DNA of 13,088 bases from Planctomycetota bacterium. GTDB taxonomy: Bacteria > Planctomycetota > Planctomycetia > Planctomycetales > Planctomycetaceae. Both the position numbers and the translations under genes were made by a program. Shown piece by piece: positions 1 to 6,943 of this stretch. The notes under the pieces are model-generated. The model did not search any database, was not told the origin of the DNA, and saw only the letters and a program-made list of their open reading frames with translations. Location: positions 1-13,088 of the forward strand of contig JAJRTM010000658.1 in assembly GCA_024278285.1 (NCBI GenBank). Reading direction: 5' to 3'. How positions within the stretch are numbered: the stretch's first letter is position 1; the number at the start of each line of letters is the position of its first letter.

Positions 1-491
1 GTTGCGCTTTGTTTTATGATCCCCTGTTGGGTGCCACGGCTCTGTGAGCCGTGCGAACTGAAATTCAAGCTTTGTTTTGGGATAATTCAATCTCTAACGC
101 AGCACGGCTCACAGAGCCGTGGCACACGAAACCGTTATTTCGCGCAACAGTTGCTCAATACAACCCCCCCTCATCTCTCCCATCTTCCGGGTTATTTACC
201 AGTCCACGGTATGACCAGGCACAAATAAGAAGACATGATAATTATTCTTTCCCCAATGTTGATACAAAACGTCTGTCCATTCTATTTCAGGCAAGTATGT
301 TTATAAAGCTCGATTTATCTGTTAATCTCTTCTATACTCAAATTGAACCCAGCACGGCTGGTTCATTTTGATAGCCGTAACCCAAAACTGTTTTTCTAAA
401 TATTTGCGAGCCGTTCGCAAACTTTAAACGTTAGTAAAACGATGCACGCTGCACGGAAACTGAATCCCTCCTCACTGGAATAAACGCCGTA
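1..491. other. Intergenic region, no convincing gene
   Basis: No reading frame here looks like a real protein: the two short open frames run straight through a palindromic repeat and have no ribosome binding site. The stretch holds the paired inverted repeat at 31-125 (separate entry). It also has an imperfect hairpin at 345-364 (GAAC and CAGC pairing with GCTG and GTTC around loop ACG, one bulged C), followed by only four T, which could be a weak terminator for a gene left of the window. A perfect 7-bp hairpin lies at 403-421 (TTTGCGA, loop GCCGT, TCGCAAA), about 70 nt before the start at 492. I see no persuasive -35/-10 pair for the downstream gene. Confidence 0.6.
31..125. repeat. REPIN-like pair of inverted hairpin repeats, family 1
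   Basis: The 24-bp arms at 31-54 and 102-125 are exact reverse complements, separated by 47 nt. Each arm is itself a near-perfect palindrome: CACGGCTC, loop TGT, GAGCCGTG. The sequence can therefore fold as two small hairpins or one long stem. Two REP-like palindromes in inverted orientation is the layout of REPIN/BIME elements, which are moved by RAYT (IS200-like) transposases in other bacteria. No such transposase is in the window, so the mechanism is inferred from shape only. Confidence 0.75.
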
Positions 492-3400
492 ATGAACAGA
501 AAATATCTTTCAATATTTGAACTCGGTCGTTTTTCCGTCTCCGTTTTTCTCTTCATTATCTGCCTGGGGTTTGTGAACTGTTTCGGGTTTCACTTCTTTG
601 AGGGAGCTTCTGTTTTTGCTGAAGAAAAGAATGTTACTAAATCCGAAGGGACCGCAGCGCAGATCGAATTTTTTGAAAAGAAAGTTCGTCCGGTTTTTGT
701 GAAGCATTGTCAGAAATGCCACGGTCCTGAAAAACAGGAGGGCGAATTTCGTATTGATTCTCGATCCGCGATACTGCAGGGGGGAGACACCGGCCCTGCG
801 GTGAATTTGGGTTCGCCTGCTGAGAGTGAAATGATCCTGGCGATCAATTACGATCCCGATGGTTACCAGATGCCTCCCGATAAAAAGTTATCGAAAGAAA
901 ACATCGCAGCGATTACCAAATGGGTTCAGGACGGAGCCGCGTGGCCCAAAAGCGATGCTTCACTTCAAGCGAGTCAGGCGAAAAATTTTGTGCTGGATAC
1001 CGATCACTGGTCGCTGCAACCGATCAACCGCCCGGCTGTCCCAGAAGTGAAGCAGACCGATTGGCCTCGTTCGCCGGTGGATCGATTTATCTTGGCGAAA
1101 CTGGAGGAAGCGAAGTTAACGCCCTCCAAGCAGGCAGATCGAGCAATTTTGGCGAGGCGACTCTACTTCGATTTAATCGGCCTGCCCCCCACTCCAGAAC
1201 AACTTGATCAGTTTTTGAATGATCCTGCGTCTGATGCTTACGAAAAACTTGTCGAGCGGTTACTCGCTTCGCCGCATTATGGAGAACGCTGGGCCAGACA
1301 CTGGCTCGATCTGGTTCGCTTTGCCGAAACATTGGGGCATGAATTCGATTATGAAATTTCGCACACTTCGCATTATCGAGATTATGTCATTCGCGCCTTC
1401 AACGACGACCTGCCGTTTGATCAATTTGCGATTGAACATTTTGCAGGCGATTTGTTGAAAAAGCCGCGATTTCGCTCGGACGTTAATGAAAATGAATCGG
1501 TTTTGGCGACCGGATTTTTCTGGATGGGGCAGGGAAAACATTCGCCGGTTGATGTGCGAGCCGAGCAGTGCGATTTAATTGATAACCAGATCGATGTTCT
1601 TTCAAAAGCGTTTCTGGGAACTTCGGTTGCCTGTGCGCGGTGTCACGATCACAAGTTCGATCCGATTTCCATCAAAGATTATTACGCTCTTTCAGGTATC
1701 ATGGAAAGTTCCCGCAGGCATTACATCGATATCCGCAGGCAAAAACCGCTCGATGAAACAGTTCAGCAGATTCACCAGTTGAAAAAGGAATACCGGGCGG
1801 CACTCATTGATTTCAGTTCTCAGCAATTGCAAGAATTTTTAGATAACCTGATGCAGGATGAAACAACAGTTGACTGGGAAGCTTCAGAGCTGAATCAACT
1901 TGAGCATCCTTTATATGCCTGGAAGCAGCTTCGATTACTGAACGATCAGCAAAAAATATTGGCAGAGAAAAAACGAATTCTTGCTCAAATACAAAAACGA
2001 AAACTACAGCAAAGTGAAACAGAAAAAACTTCAGTCATTTTTGCGAGTTTTGCAAACGGGATTCCTGAAGGCTGGAGCAGTCACGGTCAGGCGTTTACGC
2101 AGCCTGTAGATTCAAGCGAAACGATCATCACCAGCCCGAACCCCTGGAAACCGGTTCTCGCGGTGCATGGCAACAATACTTTGCATACCGGCACGGCAAG
2201 CGGTCGCAGTTACGGTGTGATCCGCTCGGCAACGTTTATTATCGACAAGCCTTTTATCGATTACCATATTTGTCGCTCGGCTGGAAATCGGTTGACGTTA
2301 AAACGGCATCGAGGGCAATTGAAAAGTGGGCAACTCAATCTGGTCATTGATGGATTCCAGCACATCAAAAATCCAATTTATGGCGGATTATCTTTGCCGA
2401 TTCCTGTCGCAGATCAACCACGCTGGCTGAGGCAGAATGTACAGAAATGGATTGGGCATCGTGCTTATATCGAAATTTTCGATGAAGAAGAGGGATTTCT
2501 ACAGATCGATCAGATTCGCTTTTCAGCCGACCGATTGCAAACCGAACAACCGCTGCCGTCTCTGGTAGCAATGCTTGAACAGGAACAGATAAACTCACTG
2601 AAAGCTCTTAAACATAAATACCAGTTAATTCTGCAACAAGTTCTTGACCGATATCGTGACAGTAAAAGCGAAACCGTTTCGTTAAGCAATGAGCAACGAA
2701 CGTTGATTAACTGGATGCTCAAGCAATCGAAGCAAAATGAAATGGAGATGGAGCGTCCAGATTGGCTCGATCAATTTTATCTGAACTTGAAAGAGCTCGA
2801 ATCGAAACTCGGTCAACCAAAGTTAGCGCTGGCGACGACGGAAGGTTCGGGGATCAATTCTCCGCATTTAATTCGAGGCAATTCCAAAAAGCCGGCTGAG
2901 GAAATACCGCGTCGATTTCTGGAAATATTCGGGGGGAAAGACAACCTCATTCCGCAAGCATCCAGCGGTCGGCTTAAAGTTGCCCGCAGCATTGTTTCGA
3001 AACAAAATCCGTTGTTTGATCGTGTGATTGTTAATCGCATCTGGGAGCATCATTTTGGACGAGGGTTGGTCTCGACTCCCGATGATTTCGGGAAAATGGG
3101 GATTCCGCCCAGCCATCCGAAGCTGCTCGATTATCTGGCGAGTGAATTTCGCAGCCATCATCGCAGCATTAAATGGTTGCACCGCTTACTGGTGAATACA
3201 TCGAGCTATCGCATGAGCAGCGATTTGAGAACAGATACAATTGAAATAGATCCCCAAAACAGACTTTGGCATCGCATGCCGATTCGTAGACTCGAAGGGG
3301 AAGCGATTCGGGATGCTATTTTGACTGTTTCCGGCAGACTCGATACAGAAATGTATGGCCCTTCGATTCCGCCTTACCTGACCCCGTTCATGCAGGGACG

Positions 3401-3827
3401 CGGGCGCCCCTCCACTTCTGGCCCGCTCGATGGGAACGGTCGCAGGAGCATTTACATTAATGTCAGACGCAATTTTCTAACGCCGTTGTTTCTTGCTTTC
3501 GATTATCCCCTGCCGATGACCACAGCCGGGAAGCGATCCGTTTCCAACGTCCCGGCTCAGGCACTGACGATGATGAATAATCAATTTGGTGTACAGCAGG
3601 CACATCGCTGGGCGGTTTCAATTCTTGAACATGAAAACAAATCTTCCGAAAAAAGAGTCCAACAAATTTATCTACAGGCTTTCTCCCGCAAACCGACCCG
3701 CAAAGAAATCGAACAAATTTCAGGCTTTGTTGAAAAAGAACTGAAAACCGGACGAAGCGAAATTGATATCTGGAGTGATGTTTGTCATATCATGTTTAAC
3801 GTGAAAGAGTTTGTATTTATCCGTTAA
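492..3827 (+). CDS. Exported PSCyt1-DUF1549-DUF1553 (PSD1) cytochrome-like protein
   Basis: This 1111-residue protein has the planctomycete-specific PSCyt1/PSCyt2/PSD1 architecture. An N-terminal hydrophobic stretch (about residues 13-33), followed by a VFAEE-type cleavage site near 43, indicates export. The PSCyt1 domain (about 55-150) carries haem-c motif CQKCH (C73, C76, H77) and a GYQMPP segment whose Met127 could be the distal ligand. DUF1549 (about 190-410) includes the GERWARHWLDLVRFAET block and a second CxxCH, CARCH (C381-H385). Residues about 514-680 look like an inserted beta-rich, carbohydrate-binding-like region between helical linkers. DUF1553 (about 810-1090) has the NRIWEHHFGRGLV block. 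Members are common in Planctomycetes, usually beside a DUF1501 gene, but the function is unproven; redox or carbohydrate-oxidising roles are guesses. No DUF1501 gene is present here. The ribosome binding site is weak, and the start was chosen because it gives a complete signal peptide. Confidence 0.93.
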   Translation: MNRKYLSIFELGRFSVSVFLFIICLGFVNCFGFHFFEGASVFAEEKNVTKSEGTAAQIEFFEKKVRPVFVKHCQKCHGPEKQEGEFRIDSRSAILQGGDTGPAVNLGSPAESEMILAINYDPDGYQMPPDKKLSKENIAAITKWVQDGAAWPKSDASLQASQAKNFVLDTDHWSLQPINRPAVPEVKQTDWPRSPVDRFILAKLEEAKLTPSKQADRAILARRLYFDLIGLPPTPEQLDQFLNDPASDAYEKLVERLLASPHYGERWARHWLDLVRFAETLGHEFDYEISHTSHYRDYVIRAFNDDLPFDQFAIEHFAGDLLKKPRFRSDVNENESVLATGFFWMGQGKHSPVDVRAEQCDLIDNQIDVLSKAFLGTSVACARCHDHKFDPISIKDYYALSGIMESSRRHYIDIRRQKPLDETVQQIHQLKKEYRAALIDFSSQQLQEFLDNLMQDETTVDWEASELNQLEHPLYAWKQLRLLNDQQKILAEKKRILAQIQKRKLQQSETEKTSVIFASFANGIPEGWSSHGQAFTQPVDSSETIITSPNPWKPVLAVHGNNTLHTGTASGRSYGVIRSATFIIDKPFIDYHICRSAGNRLTLKRHRGQLKSGQLNLVIDGFQHIKNPIYGGLSLPIPVADQPRWLRQNVQKWIGHRAYIEIFDEEEGFLQIDQIRFSADRLQTEQPLPSLVAMLEQEQINSLKALKHKYQLILQQVLDRYRDSKSETVSLSNEQRTLINWMLKQSKQNEMEMERPDWLDQFYLNLKELESKLGQPKLALATTEGSGINSPHLIRGNSKKPAEEIPRRFLEIFGGKDNLIPQASSGRLKVARSIVSKQNPLFDRVIVNRIWEHHFGRGLVSTPDDFGKMGIPPSHPKLLDYLASEFRSHHRSIKWLHRLLVNTSSYRMSSDLRTDTIEIDPQNRLWHRMPIRRLEGEAIRDAILTVSGRLDTEMYGPSIPPYLTPFMQGRGRPSTSGPLDGNGRRSIYINVRRNFLTPLFLAFDYPLPMTTAGKRSVSNVPAQALTMMNNQFGVQQAHRWAVSILEHENKSSEKRVQQIYLQAFSRKPTRKEIEQISGFVEKELKTGRSEIDIWSDVCHIMFNVKEFVFIR

Positions 3828-3886
3828 AGTTTGTACGGTCCGTTACCGTATACTACTCGCGGTCAAGACAAGAATGGCATAATTGT

Positions 3887-3962
3887 TTAACGGCAAGCCG
3901 AAGGCGACTGCGTACGCGGACTGGACAAGCAGGGGCGAATATCACTTTCGGCTTGCCGTTAA
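3887..3962. repeat. Short paired inverted repeat element, family 2
   Basis: Perfect 16-bp inverted arms lie at 3887-3902 and 3947-3962 (TTAACGGCAAGCCGAA and its reverse complement). They enclose 44 nt that contain the 8-bp palindrome GCGTACGC at 3910-3917. Each arm contains a self-complementary core, CGGC AA GCCG. The element is 76 bp in all. There is no coding potential and no T tract after the second arm, so a terminator role is less likely than a small repetitive element. Copy number elsewhere in the genome cannot be judged from this window. Confidence 0.7.
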
Positions 3963-3984
3963 GGGACTATCTCCTTAGGGAAAA

Positions 3985-4112
3985 GTAGGTTAGGCTTTCC
4001 AGCCTGACAAATGCGGTTTCCAAAATCATCAACTTTCGATTTACCAGCGAACTCAAAATAACTATTCGAAAAGTTTCCGAGTGATTGTGTCAGGCTAGAA
4101 AGCCTAACCTAC
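3985..4112. repeat. REPIN-like pair of inverted hairpin repeats, family 3
   Basis: The 25-bp arms at 3985-4009 and 4088-4112 are reverse complements with a single mismatch (C versus T at arm position 16), around a 78-nt AT-rich centre. Each arm holds its own small palindrome (AGGCT...AGCCT). The layout matches the element at 31-125 but the sequence is unrelated. The single difference between otherwise identical arms lies in the hairpin loop, which suggests pairing is conserved or the element is young. Confidence 0.75.
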
Positions 4113-4167
4113 GGGATTTCATTGATTAGTAGCAAAAGCTATTTAAGCGGTTATTTTCTTTACAAAA

Positions 4168-5205
4168 ATGGAGAGGCAGTTGATTCGTAGATTATTTCCA
4201 TCCGGGAAAAAGCATTTCCTGGCCAATGTTCTCGATTATTCGGGGGCTAATCGTCTGCTGCGTCACTGGGATAGCTGGTCGGGCCTGCTGGTACTGAACT
4301 ATCATCGAATTGGCGACCCGCTGGAATGTGAATTTGACCGGAATCTTTTCAGTGCCTCTCAGGAAAATTTTGAAAAACAGGTACGATTATTTCAGTCATC
4401 TGCTGATTTGATTACTGTCGATGATCTAGAGACCGTCTTGAAAGCCGACAGGGGAAAGCACATCCTCATCACTTTTGACGATGGATACCGCGATAACTAC
4501 GAACTGGCGTTTCCTGTCCTGAAGGCTTGTCATGCCACCGCCCTTTTCTTTATCGCTACCAGCTTCATCGATAGCCCGCGATTTGCCTGGTGGAGCGAAA
4601 TTGCCTGGATGGTCCGAAATGCACAGGTGAATACAATTCCTGCTGATAAGTGGTTTGATGCACCGTTAGAAATTGGTGAAGGGTACCCATCACAGGCAAT
4701 AGGACAAGCCGTCCGGAGATATTGGAGTTTGCAGGATGACGAAACTGATGACTACCTCTCCAGCCTGGCACAAGCTACGGGGGCAGGACGTTGCCCCCCT
4801 TCACTTGCTGAAAATCTTAGAATGAGCTGGGAGATGATCCAGGAAATGCACGAGGCTTCCATGGGATTTGGTGGTCATACGGTGAACCATCCCATTCTTG
4901 CTCAGATTTCAGCTTCTCGCCAGCGTGAGGAGATTGTCGGTTGCAGGGATCGACTCGCCGAAAAACTTGGCACCGCACCGCTCAGCTTTGGATACCCGGT
5001 TGGGCAGGCTCATATGTTCACTTCTGAGACAAAGCAAATCCTTCAAGAAGCCGGTTACCGCTTTGCATTCAGTTTTTACGGAAATCACTGCAAAACTTCT
5101 CACCAGGATTGGCTGGATATCCCGAGGTGTTCAATTGAATACTCACTGCCAAGGGCCATTTTGAATTCACGGCTGACAATCCCGCAGATTTTTGCAAAGA
5201 ATTAA
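4168..5205 (+). CDS. Polysaccharide deacetylase family protein (NodB homology)
   Basis: This 345-residue carbohydrate esterase family 4-type protein is predicted to remove N- or O-acetyl groups from a polysaccharide in a metal-dependent reaction. The NodB motifs are visible in order: motif 1 TFDDGY (residues 102-107, with the Asp104/Asp105 pair for catalysis and metal binding); motif 2 HTVNHP (237-242, two metal-ligand His); motif 3 region FGYPVG (274-279). The N-terminal LVLNYHRIGDP segment (about 51-61) is typical of the deacetylase subgroup found in exopolysaccharide gene clusters. No signal peptide or membrane segment is evident, so a cytoplasmic or non-classically located enzyme is likely. 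It has no polysaccharide-synthesis neighbours here, so its substrate is unknown. The ATG has no clear Shine-Dalgarno sequence. No hairpin terminator follows, only an AAGGCC-T6 stretch at the stop codon. Confidence 0.9.
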   Translation: MERQLIRRLFPSGKKHFLANVLDYSGANRLLRHWDSWSGLLVLNYHRIGDPLECEFDRNLFSASQENFEKQVRLFQSSADLITVDDLETVLKADRGKHILITFDDGYRDNYELAFPVLKACHATALFFIATSFIDSPRFAWWSEIAWMVRNAQVNTIPADKWFDAPLEIGEGYPSQAIGQAVRRYWSLQDDETDDYLSSLAQATGAGRCPPSLAENLRMSWEMIQEMHEASMGFGGHTVNHPILAQISASRQREEIVGCRDRLAEKLGTAPLSFGYPVGQAHMFTSETKQILQEAGYRFAFSFYGNHCKTSHQDWLDIPRCSIEYSLPRAILNSRLTIPQIFAKN

Positions 5206-5236
5206 GGCCTTTTTTGCTAATCTTCCCGTCAGACGG

Positions 5237-5265
5237 TTGACGCTTGAAAGCGGATCGGGGATAAC
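5237..5265 (+). promoter_or_regulatory. Candidate sigma-70-type promoter for rpsD
   Basis: TTGACG (5237-5242) and GATAAC (5260-5265) are separated by 17 nt. They match the -35 consensus at 5 of 6 positions and the -10 consensus at 4 of 6. Transcription from here would give a leader of about 135 nt before rpsD, containing a small hairpin at 5286-5301 (CGGAA, loop CGCAAC, TTCCG). A perfect TATAAT at 5349-5354 is an alternative -10, but it has no recognisable -35 at the right distance. Confidence 0.45.
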
Positions 5266-5408
5266 TCTCGTTTGCTTTTGACAATCGGAACGCAACTTCC
5301 GGTCTTGTGTGGGTCTTCTGCGCGATGCTGGGGTGTTTGTCGTTCATGTATAATAGTAAGTTTGTCTATCAACGAGGTCATTATGTTAGTTCAATCGAGG
5401 TGTAACTG

Positions 5409-6017
5409 ATGGGGCATTATACTGGTGCGAAAGCCCGTATTAACCGGCGTTTAGGTGCGGCAGTCTTTGAAAGTGCAGGGGCACTGCGAGCTTTTGAAAA
5501 GCGAGATTTTCCACCGGGAATGCACACTCGGCGGAAAAAGCCAACCAACTACGGTCTCGCTTTAACTGAAAAGCAGAAGATCAAGTTCTATTACGGCTTC
5601 CGCGAACGTCAGTTACGCAAGTATTTCAAGGAAGGTCGTCGGCTAAAAGGTAACACCGGGGAAAACCTGCTCATCATTTGCGAACGTCGTCTCGACAATA
5701 TCGTCCGCAGAGCCGGGTTTACAAAAACCCGCCCGCAGGCTCGACAGGGAATTGTTCATTCTCACTTCCAGTTGAATGGACGAACCGTCAATAAACCATC
5801 CATCATGGTTAAGCCTGGCGATGTGGTTACGTTAAGAAACCGTCCAAACTTGCACAAAATGTACCGTGAAGTGGTCGATAGCCATCAGGCATCCACTTGC
5901 GAGTTTATCTCTTTTGACGATAAAGAGCTCAAAGCAATCGTTACTTCACTACCAACTTTTGATGATGTCAGCCTGCCGGTTGATGTCGGTCAGGTCGTGG
6001 CGTTCCTGAGCCGCTAA
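5409..6017 (+). CDS. rpsD: 30S ribosomal protein S4 (uS4)
   Basis: The 202-residue product is full-length uS4, a primary 16S rRNA-binding protein that starts small-subunit assembly. The N-terminal domain (about 1-92) includes LTEKQKIKFYYGFRERQLRKYF. The S4 RNA-binding domain (about 93-155) carries ERRLDNIVRRAGF, the ARQGIVHSHFQLNGR loop and the KPGDVV turn. The N-terminal cysteines of the zinc-binding form are absent, so this is the zinc-independent version. A GAGG ribosome binding site at 5397-5400 sits 8 nt before the ATG. The gene stands alone between a deacetylase and the SDR operon, rather than in the rpsM-rpsK-rpoA cluster typical of many bacteria. S4 represses its own operon in other bacteria, so autoregulation through the leader is possible but not shown. 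Confidence 0.97.
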   Translation: MGHYTGAKARINRRLGAAVFESAGALRAFEKRDFPPGMHTRRKKPTNYGLALTEKQKIKFYYGFRERQLRKYFKEGRRLKGNTGENLLIICERRLDNIVRRAGFTKTRPQARQGIVHSHFQLNGRTVNKPSIMVKPGDVVTLRNRPNLHKMYREVVDSHQASTCEFISFDDKELKAIVTSLPTFDDVSLPVDVGQVVAFLSR

Positions 6018-6040
6018 TCAGGAAAACAGAGTCATTATAA

Positions 6041-6075
6041 AAAGAGCCGAGCATTACTGCCCGGCTCTTTTTTTA
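6041..6075. terminator. Bidirectional intrinsic terminator between rpsD and the SDR operon
   Basis: AAAGAGCCG (6041-6049) pairs with CGGCTCTTT (6062-6070) around a 12-nt loop. It is followed on the + strand by a seven-T run ending at 6074. On the - strand the same hairpin is followed by five T, so it can also end the leftward operon whose last stop codon is at 6099. It lies 24 nt after the rpsD stop. Confidence 0.85.
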
Positions 6076-6098
6076 TGCGCTGATAGAAAGTTCGCGGT

Positions 6099-6899
6099 TC
6101 ATTCTGGTTGATAACTTGCTGGCATATCCGGTTGTTGCCAGCCGCTCATACCGCCGTCGATTAACAGCATGTGACCATGAACATGACGGGCGGCATCACT
6201 GACCAGATAAACTGCTCCTTCCGCACAAACTTCAGGACCGGGGACTTGGCCGTTCGGCGTATGTAATTCCATCCATTTTTTGAATCGTGGATCTTCTTCA
6301 ATGATGGATGTCAACGGCGTGCTGACCAGTCCGGGAGCCAAACCGTTGACTCGAATATTATACGGCGACAGAGAAACGCAAAACGACTTCACCATCATTT
6401 CGACTGCCCCTTTAGAGGCGTCGTAACAGGTATGGACCGGCTCTGCAAGACGACCGTTGATCGAGCCAATCAGAATCACTCGCCCATTCACATTATTCTT
6501 TACCCAATCTTTGGCGAAACGCTGCGTCAGAAAATAAGGGGAAGCAACATTGAGCCGCATTGTTGTGTGATACGTTTCCAGATCCATTTCCAGAAATGGC
6601 TTGTCGATATAAGTTCCCGCATTGTTCACAAGAATATCAATACCAGGCAGCGCTGCAATCGCTTTATCGTAAACCTCATCAACAACCGTTTCTGTCGGCC
6701 CCGAAAGATCACCCGCAATAAATTCTGCCTGCACGCCAGCAGCGCGGCAGTTGGCAAGAACCAGTTCCGATTCCTCTCCCGCTTTGCGACCATGAATAAC
6801 CACGTCGGCCCCAGCAGCCGCGAATGCTTCCACAATCGCCCGTCCAACGCCTTTTGTCGAGCCGGTGACCAATGCCCGATGACCAGTTAATTTAATCAT
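6099..6899 (-). CDS. SDR family NAD(P)-dependent oxidoreductase
   Basis: This 266-residue classical short-chain dehydrogenase/reductase has a Rossmann fold with TGSTKGVG cofactor motif (12-19), an acidic position in GDL (D64), NNAG (92-95), and the catalytic tetrad N117, S146, Y159, K163 (YDASK). The C-terminal DGG motif (248-250) is usual for the family. Arg38 at the end of the second strand (HGR) suggests NADP(H) preference. It is cytoplasmic and its substrate cannot be predicted; annotations such as 3-oxoacyl-ACP reductase or glucose dehydrogenase would be over-reading. It is the last gene of the leftward operon, 44 nt after the sulfatase stop codon. A GGAAAG sequence just upstream of the ATG is a plausible ribosome binding site. 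Confidence 0.93.
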   Translation of the reverse strand: MIKLTGHRALVTGSTKGVGRAIVEAFAAAGADVVIHGRKAGEESELVLANCRAAGVQAEFIAGDLSGPTETVVDEVYDKAIAALPGIDILVNNAGTYIDKPFLEMDLETYHTTMRLNVASPYFLTQRFAKDWVKNNVNGRVILIGSINGRLAEPVHTCYDASKGAVEMMVKSFCVSLSPYNIRVNGLAPGLVSTPLTSIIEEDPRFKKWMELHTPNGQVPGPEVCAEGAVYLVSDAARHVHGHMLLIDGGMSGWQQPDMPASYQPE

Positions 6900-6943
6900 T
6901 CATCTTTCCGTTATGTAAAATTTGATATTTTCAGGTAATCCAC

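Larger units (their letters stand above)
3828..4167. other. Intergenic region filled with palindromic elements
   Basis: No gene is visible. Seven nucleotides after the stop codon, a 6-bp hairpin at 3834-3850 (TACGGT, loop CCGTT, ACCGTA) might mark the transcript end, but it lacks a T tract. Two unrelated paired-repeat elements follow, at 3887-3962 and 3985-4112 (separate entries). Together they occupy about 60 percent of the gap. No clear promoter for the deacetylase gene at 4168 was found. Confidence 0.6.

Noticed and set aside
31..125. Possible CRISPR repeat or tRNA-like fold
   Set aside because: Only two copies, in inverted orientation, with no regular spacers and no tRNA arm signatures.
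16..371. Overlapping open frames of 70 and 106 codons at the left edge
   Set aside because: They run through the perfect palindromic repeat at 31-125, lack ribosome binding sites and have no protein-like composition.
3834..3850. Hairpin after the PSCyt1 protein gene as an intrinsic terminator
   Set aside because: Six-base-pair stem without a following T tract.
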